From Formicarius rufipectus (taxonomy: Eukaryota > Chordata > Aves > Passeriformes > Formicariidae), in NCBI GenBank assembly GCA_013399695.1, contig VXAU01001251.1, positions 331,191 to 395,190 on the forward strand: 64,000 nt of DNA, read 5' to 3'. Made by a program: the position numbers and the translations under genes. Shown here piece by piece: positions 39,701 to 51,078 of this stretch (positions are counted from its first letter, which is position 1; every line of letters starts with the position of its first letter). The notes beneath the pieces are model-generated. The model worked only from the letters and a program-made list of their open reading frames with translations. It was not told the DNA's origin and made no database searches.

Positions 39701-42171
39701 AAAGAATTTGGGGTTGGAGTACAGAACTATGATGATTCTTTAATGCAATGAGATCAGAAAACAGGCATTTTAGACAGGAAAGCCAGGGAATTTCTGTGTG
39801 TTGCTGAAGACACTGACATCAGGGCTGACTCCCTCGACAGCTGCTTTCAACTCAAACATGTTGAGAGGGAGTAGATTGTATTTTATCTCAAGCTTCCTGA
39901 AGAACCAATTACTCTAACAACTCATTCCCACTCAGACAAATTAGAGATTTCTGATGAGGCATCACCAGGTCTCAACCAGTCTCTGAGCTGACCATCTCTG
40001 TCCTGTGGGTGTCTGAAGCATCTCATGACTTATAGCCCTGCTTTGCTCAGATTTGTGCCTTCTCTTGCATCACTCCTCACTTTTGGTGATTCTGGTTTTG
40101 GTGTCAAAGTTTTAGTCTCTTTTTTTTCCCCCATCTTGTTTTTGTTATGGAAACTGTAGGTCTGCCTTCCATTAGCAATCACCTCATGGGAGGGATGCTA
40201 CTTCACGAGAGTCTGTTGTCCTCTGATGTAATATACTAGTCCAGTGTCTTGTGGACGCATTAGAGCCGTGTTATCCAAAATCATGACAGTTTGTCTTGTT
40301 CACGTTTTTGGTGAAAATGTTCCCATTTAAGTATCAGCACCTAAACTAACCTGCTGGTCTGGGCAAAAGTATTCTCTGTAGGTGGCAATCCTATTCAGAG
40401 GGCACTGCTCTGCTCGAGGTCTGCTTTGTCATCTCTTTTAAGCACGCTTTTAACAAGCTTTTTTATAGCAGCAATAAAATGCAGCTATCTTAGAGATGAA
40501 ATAATGTTGGTTGTTTTTTTGGTTTTTTGGTTTTTTTTGCAAACCAGAGTCATAGCAGTTATGGTCTGTGAGCCATAACTGCTGCACATGATATGCTTTG
40601 GCTCACAAAGGGAGATTTTACATATGAGATGGGATGTTTGGGGTTATATTCTCTAACAATGCTCTTTTATGGGTAAAAAGCATGATAGCAGTAGAGATAG
40701 GTTCCCCCCCCACATATCCAAATGAATTTATATGAATCTTGAATCATATATTTAAAGGCTTTAGAATTATCATTCTGTGTTACTTCTGTCTATTTTTGCC
40801 CTCTAAAGGCGGCCTTTTCTTTACATTACTCATGTCATATGAGCCAGTATTGTTCTATGTATGACATTTCTCTAAGTCCTGGATATTTTCATCTTTCTTT
40901 TGTAATTTCCATATTTTCATCTCTTCTTCCCTTTCCTTATGTCTCTCTTTTGCTTTCTCTTCTTCTGTTTCCCTGCTTTCCTCTGCTGATCTGCACTCTT
41001 CCAGTTTGCTGTGTCTCAGCTGCACCTTCTGCCAAAGTAATTGTAAAGTTCATCTTTAAAATATTTTGTTTTATCTCAACTTACATCTTCTCATGACAGA
41101 AGCGTTTGTTTTCTTGTTGTTCTCACAGACATGTTTACAATCCACCAAGAAGATTGGCTGGATATTCTTTGCCATCCTGGACACTTTCTTTCTCAATTCC
41201 ATTGGGAGGAACCCGGGGCACGAACAGATAGAGAAGCTGGGGCATTATCGGGGATGCAGCTGGACCCTGGGAGCTGACATGTTGCTGAGACTGTGATGAG
41301 TTTGATTAGGCCTCAGAAATGAATGGGAAAACCTCCTTAAAGAGCAGAGGGCACTGGACAGTATTTGCTGCCATGCACCAGTGATCACTCTGACTGGAAA
41401 CAAAGACCTCCAGGAGGACCAAGGGCCATGAACAGGAGTTGGTTGTTTGTAAATATTGCCCCTTCTATCCTGGTTTACCAAGCTGGGTTTTCTTAATTTA
41501 AAAAGTAAAGATTTACTCAAAGCAATGATATCTTTTTGGATAGTACACTTCCCAGGAGGTTCTGGGCAGTTCCACCTCTCTGGCCACGTGACTGTCTCAT
41601 CGCACTTATGTGCCACATCTTCAGGAATGATTTATCCCCTGTATCAGCTGAGTATTGGTGGTATTGGTTCTGAATTGTAAATCAGGTATCATCCTGATCT
41701 CTGCATCCAATCTAAAATTAATAAGGCATCTGCTAGTGTGTAAGGTAAAAATCTACTCCATTTAGGTATTAGTTAAATCTTTCCCATAAGGAATTAGGCT
41801 TCCTTGTGTAGAGGTAACATAGTTCACACCCACTGGTGTAAATTCTGTTTTCACACCAGGATTTTGTGAAATTATTTTGCTTGTTAAAAATACAACAATT
41901 CTTTACAAAAGCTAGATGTAAATTTGGTTTGTGGGTTTTTTTCCTCTTTTTGCACTGTTTTTCATGATTCTTCATTCAAATTTTTGTGCAGTTTTCCTTT
42001 CTGAGCTTCTGATTTTCGTCCTTTGACTTAAATTGCTCCTTTGACTAAACCCATCCTCTGAATGAGACCTGTTTTCCTTCAGAGCTTTCTGTCAGCATAT
42101 TATGTTATCCACTTACAGTCTAATTGCCTTTTCCACATTGAAGTCAGAATCTTTTCTGGAATATTTTTCTT
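36769..42171. other. Unique non-coding stretch up to the assembly gap
   Basis: No gene is recognised. A T-rich GGTTTT tract lies at 40506-40538, followed by a perfect hairpin (listed separately). The segment at about 38500-38640 has TATATAT followed by CATAAAGC and a CT-rich run. It resembles a promoter or polyadenylation arrangement of an LTR, but no termini can be found, so no element is called. The part at about 41130-41300 is GC-richer than its neighbours, with no known domain in any frame. Confidence 0.4.
40554..40583. repeat. Perfect 11-bp inverted repeat with 8-nt loop
   Basis: AGCAGTTATGG at 40554-40564 and its exact reverse complement CCATAACTGCT at 40573-40583, separated by TCTGTGAG. 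It lies directly after a T-rich tract. It is too short for a typical pre-microRNA stem, and the flanks do not continue the pairing. Confidence 0.85.
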
Positions 42172-42231
42172 NNNNNNNNNNNNNNNNNNNNNNNNNNNNN
42201 NNNNNNNNNNNNNNNNNNCCCCCCCCCCCCC
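42172..42231. other. Assembly gap (47 N) followed by 13 C
   Basis: N from 42172 to 42218, directly followed by an uninterrupted run of 13 C (42219-42231). The reading frame drawn across it is meaningless. The homopolymer edge suggests that the missing sequence is G/C-rich or a C/G simple repeat on which sequencing failed. Confidence 0.98.
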
Positions 42232-44820
42232 TCTATTACTACTTTTACCTTACATTAAGAATTCCATAAACTCTCCATACAACACAGTTGATGCAACAGT
42301 CACAACTGTGTTCTCGAGACCTCAAAAGCCTCTTTTCCCCTTTTTGAGTTCTCATGCTATCTTGTCACACATCATAAGAACTCTCTCAAAAGTTTCATTC
42401 TGTCTATAACACAATTTTCTTTCAGTGTTTTGATCATAGTCTCATCGCTAGTTTGATCTTCACTTACCTACATGTTATCGAACAAGGTTTGCTTTTCTTT
42501 GATAGAAAGGCTGCTTTTAGTTACCTCTTTCAGTATCTTTGCTTGTCTTCAAGCGGACTTGATCCAATTGCTTGCTCAGGATTGAGAGGTTCGGAGCTGT
42601 TCTGGCCTCCTATGTTCCATGTTCTTTGCTCTTTTATTTCCCCTTCTGTTTCTGGATACACTAATTTCCAACTGCCTCCACCTCTTCTGCCATGTAGCAT
42701 TGCAATTTCAGCAAAACTGCCATTTTGGCCTCAGAATTTTCTAAATAAAATCACGAAAATCTGTTAGTTCTAAAAGAAAGATTTTTTTCTTCCCCCCCTT
42801 TTTATTTTTGAAGTATTTTTTTACTCAATAATTGCAATGATTTGATCAGCTTTTCCAGATTTTCACTGTTTCATCTCCACATGTAAAAAACTAAGCCAAA
42901 ATAGTATAACTTTTGCATATAACATTTAGGTTTTATAGTGTATATGATCATCTGAAATATGTTCTAGAGTGGGAAATATAAAGCAGCTATTACATGCTTC
43001 CAGCCTAACATAAAAGGTACCTCTTTCACAGAAAAAAAGACCTTGGGCAAGGTGTTCTGTGCTTGTTTAAGTGGCAACAATGAGCATACTGACATGCAAT
43101 ACTTCAGCACCTTTCTAGTTTTTCACTTATGGACTCCTGATTTCACATCCCACCTTTGACTGTTTCCTGCTCTGATTTTCTGCATCAGTGTCTGTACTAC
43201 AAGTCTGTAACCAAAGCTGTGCTGGGCTTTATGTGCACAGTAGCTGAGTGTAGGAAGAGGAGCCTTATACACCTACCTTGTCCTGAGTTGAACTGGGAAA
43301 ATAAGGGAATGCTGACCTAATCCCACCCAGTTACTGGTCTGGCTGCAGTCCTGGGATGCTAAGAGACCAGGCACTTCTGCTAGGATCCTCTTACAGCGTT
43401 TTAGTGATTGTAGAGCTGTTTTACTTCTTTATTTTGCTCCATTTAGGCAGAAGTAGAAGAGAAGGAAATTATCTCAAGCAAATATCTGTGCAGCAGGGTT
43501 CAGGGAGGACACATCCTCAGTGTGAAAGGTTGTGACAGTTCAGATTCATTTTGGGATCTAATGCATGCATAGTGCATTTATAATACTGTAAAGAAGTAGC
43601 AGGTCAAGAGAAAACCTCAACCATTTAGAGCTGGCGAGAAACCAAAGCTGTTGTTCATATACAAGTGAAGTGAGCAAGGGTCACCATTTGCATGCATTAG
43701 GATAAATCCAGAGCTGGTTCATTGTGGATCACTGGACATTTCTAAATTTGCAAAGATAAGACGAAGGAGCCTGTGATTCAATGGCATTTCACTCACTGAA
43801 ACTAATAACCTCTTCTTATCCCCACACTGACCACAGGATACCAGGAGTTCAGGAGATGAATCTAAAGATTAAAAAAAGTATGAAATAGAAATTAATTTGT
43901 CAAGCGTAATTAAAATCCAGAACAGAATCTCCTATTCAAAGTGATCTTAATTCACATTTTTTTGACTACCTCTAAGTACACTATCCACTGGCTCTCCTGT
44001 GCACGAGAACCATCCAGGCTGAGCTGTTTCATAAGGAATAACACATTAAGGATGTGCAAGACAACTCCAAGTTTCCTTTTAAATAGCTGGAGTTTTAGAT
44101 TAATTACATCTATCCATAAATACACTTTCTTCATCCTTCGATGAGAACAAATAACAGCTGTACTATTGTTAATTGTAGTGTAAGTATGTACATGTCTCTA
44201 GAGACTCCCCCCTCACAGGCCTATGTGCTGATCTCAGATATGACTTTCTGATACAGTTTGCTCTGTTTTTCATATCCAAACTTTTCCAATTTGCTTCATA
44301 GGTATGGGGGTTATTTTCTTTATATGTATATCTTTACAAGACCACCAGCAACATAAAATGTTTTTGATACAACTGTGTTGCACAACCATTCCTGTTCTGG
44401 TTAGTGTTGAGTTTTAGTAATTCAGTATCATCAAGGGGTAGTGTAAAAAAAAAGGCAGTTTCTAGATGAAAATGTCACTTTTACTTCTCACTAGACTCCA
44501 GACAAATGACATGAGCCCTGAGGTTGTGCAACTCATCCCCTTGCCCTCAACACTTTGCTCTGTGTTTTTTAAGCGGCTTGTTGAAACACGCTCTTGCTTG
44601 AAGCAGATTCCCTCTGAAATTTCCTTTAAATTAAATTTATTACTGTTCTCTTTCTTATCTCTTCTGGGATAATCTTGTCCTTAACCTCTGCTTACCATGA
44701 CAGAACTTTCTACCAGATGTCTACTAATTGTAGCTTTTACACAAGTGACTTACCACTTCAGTTGTCACAGAGGAGGTTATGGTTGGCTGATAGAGAGTGG
44801 GAACCAGTGGGAACCATCCA
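42232..44820. other. Unique non-coding stretch
   Basis: CT-leaning sequence just right of the gap, then AT-rich unique DNA. No repeat or gene is recognised. ORFs at 42453-42767 and 43941-44144 lack any domain or neighbour support. Confidence 0.4.
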
Positions 44821-44873
44821 GTTGCTCTTCCTCTCCAGTGATGACCCACGAGGCTGAAGGACACCAGTTTGGG
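44821..44873. repeat. Left copy of imperfect direct repeat flanking a CR1
   Basis: 53 bases that align with 45837-45886 at 41 of 50 aligned positions plus one 3-base gap (manual count). Shared blocks are TGCTCTT, CTCCAGTGATG and the AGTTTGGG end. The CR1-like sequence begins immediately after it. Confidence 0.7.
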
Positions 44874-45796
44874 TGTTATTATCCAGGATAAAAAACCCCA
44901 AATGGAGGAGGGGATTGAGTTTGTAGATGACATCAAGTTGAGTGGTAGTGTTGATCTTCTGGAAGATAGAAAGGCTCTGCAGAAGGATGTGGACAGACTT
45001 GATCAATGGGTCAAGGCCAGTGGTGTGAGATTCAATGAGGCAAAGAACCAGGTCCTACACTTGGAACACAATAACCCCATACAGTGCTACAGGCTGGGGG
45101 CAGAGAGGCTGCAGGCCTGCCAGGGAAAAAGAACCTGGATCTGCTGATCAAAACCACCTGAACCTGAGCCACTGTGTGCCCAGGTGGCCAAGAAGGCCAA
45201 TGACATCCTGGCCTGTATCAGGAATAGTGTGACCTGGAGGACCAGGGCAGTGACTGTCCCCCTGTACTCGGCAGTGGTGAGACTGCACCTCTAATCCTGT
45301 GTCCAGATTTGGGCCCCTCTTTACAAGAAAGACACTGAGGTGCTGAAGCATGTCCAGAGAAGGGCAACAGAGTTGGGGATGATTTTGGACCTGGAGTCTT
45401 AAGAGGAGCCTCTGAGGGAGCTGGGGGAGTTTTTCCTGGAGAAAAAAAGGAAGCTCAGGGGAGAGTTTATCACTCCCTAGAACTACCTGAAAGGAGACTG
45501 TAGTGAGGTGGGGGTAAGTCTCTTCTCAAAAGTAACAAATGAAAGGACAAAAGGGGATGGCTTCAAGTTGCACCAAGAAGGTTTGGATTGGATCTTAGGA
45601 AAAATTTCTTCACTCCAAGTGTTATCAAGCATTGGAACAGACTGCCCAGGGAAGTGATTGAGTCACCATCCCTAGAGATACTTAAAAAATATATAGATGT
45701 GGTGTTTAGGGACATGGTTTAGTAGTGGAGTTGACAGTCTTGGGTTCACAGCTGGGTTTGATGATCTTAAAGGTCTTTTTCAACCTAAATTTTCAT
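44874..45796 (+). mobile_element. CR1 LINE, 3' fragment
   Basis: About 920 bases in plus orientation. It starts close to the polymerase active-site box, readable as FVDDIKL at about 44918-44940 (Val in place of Ala in F/YADD). It continues through ALQKDVDRLDQW and NNPIQCYRLGAERLQACQ (about 45071-45125), the same ORF2 tail as in the 6.7-kb minus copy. After a stop at about 45145 the frame shifts. The last part carries the VQRRAT-like and WNRLP-like regions and the 3' terminus GATGATCTTAAAGGTC followed by CAACCTAAAT. The 3' end differs from the 5.4-kb copy, so it belongs to a different CR1 subfamily. Non-functional. Confidence 0.92.
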
Positions 45797-45836
45797 GGAG
45801 CATGTCATCACTTTATGGTATTGAATGGAAACTAGG

Positions 45837-45886
45837 ATGCTCTTCTCCAGTGATGGTTCAGGAAGCTGGAGGACGCAAGTTTGGGC
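45837..45886. repeat. Right copy of imperfect direct repeat flanking a CR1
   Basis: 50 bases matching 44821-44873 at about 82 % of aligned positions. It lies about 40 bases beyond the CR1 3' end. It may be a diverged duplication that pre-dates or accompanied the CR1 insertion. Confidence 0.7.
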
Positions 45887-48800
45887 AGACACACTTGAAT
45901 GGCATCTGCGTGGGGTGAAACCTGGGACTTCCATTCTTCAAGAAAGGTTGAAATTTGTTGTGATTTCAAATGAGATGACGAAGTAGGAAATTAAATGCTC
46001 CATAAATATGCGGCACTGAGCTAAAGAAGATAAGCTGATTACCCTTATTGGCTTGAAAAGTCAGACCAAAAAGTGACAATAGCTTTCAGCTATTATGTTT
46101 GTGATTGGATTGAAGAATTAAGTTTAGAGGGAGCTGGCTATAGCAAGTATATGTGTAAGAAGATGAGGTCCTTTGTATTTGGATTGTAAATCTGTGCATG
46201 GGTGAAGCCCATATTAGAAGTTGAGGAGATTGAAAAACAAGAACATCATTTGTTCCAGTCTCTCCACCTGCTTTGGAGACCACTGAGGAACTGCAGGATC
46301 TGTGAACAGAACAGGTATTTTCCTGAGGTACAGCAATTGCACATTGTCTTGGCCCTATGGTGGAGCTGAACTTGGTGATTCAGACTTTATTCTGTCCTGT
46401 GACATACATTTACTTTTTGATCTTGGGCAAGTTTTGGTCTTGGGGGATGCAAACTTAGTTACACCTCCTTTTGGAAGGGCAGAGGGGAAAGGAAAATGTG
46501 GAATATTCAGCCACCAGGATATAAACTAATAAGAAAATAAAATCTTTATATTCAAGTAGTGTTTTGTTTAGTCTTAACAATTCACTATGAATTCACTGAA
46601 AGTCCATGCCAATCTTTCAGCTGGTTTTGTCCGTGTGACAAATGATATTTGTTTTGGGTGACTAATGGGAGCGAATAAAGATTAAAAACAGGAGCAGATG
46701 GGTTGAATGCACTTGAAAAACCATTTTTAGATATTCCCAACTGCAAAAATACCATTGCAAAACCAACTGAAATTAAAGCACATTTGTCTGAATCAGTTTT
46801 TTCATTCTTCAACTGATTTTGAGTTTTATTTTGCCCCATTACATTTCAATTCACATTAACACAGTTTCTCTGCCGAATGGGTGAAAAATATTGAACAATT
46901 TGTCTCTGTGCTCACTGCAATCCCTCCAGGGATCAGCAGGGGCTCCTCTTGGACTGTGGTTAAGTAGGCTCTCTGCTCTCCTCCCTTTGCCCTTGACCAG
47001 CTCATGAGGTTTACACACTGGATACCTGATGCAGAATTTGTAATGCTGGAGAAACACAATAGTGCAATTTTGTGTTCACGAATTCTCTTGTTTTTGATCT
47101 CACAAATAATCCAAAAAGTGTAATAGGTGGATCACTATAGATGTGTTGTCAAAGAAGACTGTATTCCAAAAAACAGGCAATGAAAGAGCAGCAACACCAC
47201 CATGTTCAGGAGATTATGATCACTGAAGATGTGGAAGGATGTTGATATAGCTTTGCTACAACTGCAATTAAAACACAATGAATTTCATATCTGGATAATA
47301 GGGTGGAAAAAACCCATACAGATTACCTTCTCTGATGAAGTGTTACATCTTCATAAATGTGGACCTGAATAAAAGCTCATCTTGAATAAAATGCCCTTAC
47401 CTGTCTGGAGTATGTTTAGTTTAGCTTCCTCTCAGTTCAAGGATATTTGTACTCAATGTTTGGGCTTCACCTCCCCTGGGAGATGAAGAGTTTGGTCCAA
47501 TGACAGGAGGTACATAGCTGACTGTGGTGGCTCATGTAACAGGGTGACCCACAACCCCAGGTTGCAGGTGCTTTCCTTCACATGCTGCAAAAAAAAACAG
47601 GAACAGAAAGCAATAGCTTCATTCCACCAGCAAGATTGACTAAATGGTCACAAACCTATGTTACTGATATATAGGTAGACTGGGGAAAATACAGGATGAA
47701 AGTACAAGTGCAAGACCAATGCCAATGAACCTTAACAGCCAGTAAACCATGTAACTAAGTCAGGTAGTGTTTAGGACAGACCCAGCTTTCAGAAGAGAAC
47801 TGAAGATGATGGAAAGGGTGAGTTTTTACCTAGTTTATGTTGAATAATTTATTTTATTACTTAAAATCTGAGAAGATAAATTATTTACTCAGCTGATTTC
47901 CAGTGGACAAAACCCCAAATCTAGTACTAAGAAACATTCCTTGAAGGTTAGTATGATTTATCATGATAAAAATTAGACACTGAGAGCAATTTCTGTAAAG
48001 TGAATTGTAGGTATGCCATATAATGAAAATTAATCCCTTTTCCATTTTGTTACACAAACATGATGAGCAGTAATGATTGATAGCTCTATCTTTCCTGACT
48101 TTTAGAAATATAAATTTTTTTACTTTTGTGGGGGGAAGAAGAGGGAAGGAACTTTTAGGAAACCAGCATTCATGTGGTCCTGCTTTCTCACTCTGCCACT
48201 CTCTGTATTGCTGTAGTTCACCAAAGTTCAAATGAGAGATGCTCGTGAAGATGGGTTCCATGTCTTTTAATTTTAGGTGTTCACAGTGTAGGTGTTTGTA
48301 TCTGAGCTGTCTGGCTATAGTTCTCTGTGACAGTCTGTGGAGGTGTCCCAGTGATGTTCAGTGGGATTTGACCTACTGAAACAGAGATCTATTCAGGTTG
48401 AGCTCTCTCTATCTTGCTCAATAAAGAGCAATGATTAACTCTCAATTAATTTTACAGATGTGTGCTCAGGTGTATATGCCTGCATTATAAGCAGCTATAA
48501 CTAACACCATGGTTCCTAACACTTGCATTCCAAGTGCCACTTTTAGACCCTGGGCTCTTTGAAGGCTGTCTAGTGTGCCAGAGGGACAGATACCCTTTTC
48601 CGGATAAGTGTCAATGAAACCTCAGAGTAAAATTCTGGCTGACATTACAATTCTCTATGATTTGCTCTTACTTTAAGTGAGTGTGTGATTTCATTCCATG
48701 GCTTATGCTGCTCAAGCTGACAAGTATGTGCTAGACATTATCTAGAGCAAAAACAGTGAAGACTTTCATGGCACTGTACCTAAAAACAGGATTTTGGTGC

Positions 48801-49646
48801 ATAAAATACTCATAAGAACGCAGGCTTATGCATCTGCTATCAGCTCATCTGAATAAAAGTGATATTTTTTTTTTTCTGGCTTGCTTAACCCCAGATTGTA
48901 TAGATGAAAAGTGAAGAGGCTTTTCTATGGATCTAAGGGGTGAGTTTGATGTTGGCTCCAGGCTTGGGCTGAAGTTCATTTCTCTTGATTTGCTGGTGAA
49001 GAACCCATCTCTAAAATAGTGCCTATACTTAGAGTATCCAGACCTTGCTTTGCACACTGACATCTTTGTTTCCTGATACCTGGGCTTTGTCAGGAAGAGT
49101 GTAGCACCAACTGTCTAAAGCGGAGAGAAAGTGGGAATTGGAACCACAGCCAGAAGCAACACCATTAGATCAGATCTGGCTGACTGCTGGGACCAGCCAC
49201 ACAATGTGATGTGGCTGGTTCTGTTTGTCATTGGCTGGATAGGTCATTGTCTGTCTTGGCTCCTGTAATGTGTCTCATGCCATAGATCTTCTGTGGACTT
49301 GATTTCAAAGCAGTTTGGAGGAGGTTCTCTCTCTTGCAGAGTTCATCTATAGTTCTGCTTATGCTGGGACATGAAGACACTATAGCTTTACAAGTAATAC
49401 CCAGTTAATAAAAGCAATCTCAAATGTTGTGGTTATTCCAGTGAACACAAACCCATTGTATATTCTCTTTGTCATACTTGCAGTGTGCTATAATGATAAA
49501 TATGAATTACCAGGTAAGGATTTATTTTGAGTAGTTATTGAGGAATCAGCCATGCTATTCTCCTGACAGACAATAGGATCTGCATGACTAATTCCCTCAG
49601 AAATGAAAGGACAATGTTCTTTGTTCATATTACAGAGAAAGAAAAT

Positions 49647-49676
49647 ATTTGCATTATGAACATTTGCATTATGAAT
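49647..49676. repeat. 15-bp tandem duplication
   Basis: ATTTGCATTATGAAC at 49647-49661, followed directly by ATTTGCATTATGAAT at 49662-49676 (14 of 15 identical). Each copy contains the octamer-like ATTTGCAT, a known POU-factor core, so the duplication doubles this motif. Confidence 0.92.
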
Positions 49677-51042
49677 GCAATGATTTTGTATCTGAATGTA
49701 ATCAGTTTTGCTCAGTCTGTTGCACTTACGTTATTTCTGTGTCTTGCATGAAGAGTAAAAAAACCCATTTTACAGCTCCTCATGAAAAGTGGTCAATCAT
49801 TACTGCAATCCTCGGGACAACCCAGGCTATGATAACATTAATCATGATGAATAGGTGGGACATCTATTGGGTTGTATTACAGAGGACTACAGACTAGTTT
49901 GTATTTTTCTCTTCACTTACAGAGAAGTTTTTCCAGTCACTAAAAGTGTCTTATTCACAACTACATCTCAGACGACCATTTGCTACAGTGCAATGATTAG
50001 ATTTTTTGCTTTTGTAAGGTCAGAACATGAACTTAGCTCTTCTGATAAAAAAATTACTTAATCCTAAGCAAATCAGAGAGTATATAATCACTGAAGGAAT
50101 AAGAGCCCTGAAATAGTTTAAAAATCCTACAAGTGAAACTGTTGACTATTAAGAAGTAAAAAAAAGAAGAAAAAAAAAAGATCAAGGGGAAAACTTATCT
50201 CTTCCTGTGTGATTGATCTTTTTCTCTTCCAATTGCCCTCTGACCTACAATAAATCATTTTAGAGTGTGTCAGGAAAATCTCTTCAATAGCTTTAGAGCT
50301 GGGAGGAGAAATGTTTTGTCTCTTAAACTATTATCACAGTAACCATCCAAACAATAGTAACTTTTCTATTAGTTTTTCCACATCCAATGAGATAATGAAG
50401 GAAGGTTTTTCCTATTCTGCTGTGAGTTGGCAGTGTTTAATGAATATTGCCATCTGAAATCCATATAAAATTTTAATTCTGTAGGAGGTATGTAGAACGA
50501 GGCTTGGATTTCCTTATGGATGAAAAAAACCTAAAATGAAAGCAACACACTGGAGAAACTATAGCCCTGCTTTATGGAGCTGGTGCTCATTTGGAAATAA
50601 GGGTATTATTAAAATAATTCCTTACTAAACAAACAAAAGTCTATTGCTGACACCGTTGCTCCACTTGGTGTCAGGAGACAGGAATGGGTAAGAAGACTGA
50701 CTTTCTCATCTGTTTCAGACAGATGGATCCCTCATGGTCATTTTTGTGGTAAGTTTCTTCTAGTTCTTCCACATAGAAAACCACTGCATCTGCAAAACCA
50801 CCTGAGCTGCATCAGAGCCCTGCTGTGAAAATCATGTAGAGTAACTGAACTGTAAGGGGTAGCACTGCCTTTTAGCACAGGTTGATCTGACGAACTCTGA
50901 ATTTGGGGGCATTTATGAATGCATCCCGCACAAAACATCTATTTGACAAACAACTTAGAGGGGGATGATGCCTCCTCTAATGACAACAACCCTGGAAAAG
51001 GCTTTCAATAGCAAGTTGAATTAGTTCCCATTAAAATATTGT

Positions 51043-51078
51043 TGGAAGTTACCATTATTATGGAAGTTACCATTATTA
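51043..51078. repeat. 18-bp perfect tandem duplication
   Basis: TGGAAGTTACCATTATTA occurs twice head to tail (51043-51060 and 51061-51078), then TG as the start of a third copy. It looks recent because the copies are identical. Confidence 0.95.

Noticed and set aside
42062..42409. 115-codon ORF across the N gap
   Set aside because: It is open only because N positions are translated as unknown residues.
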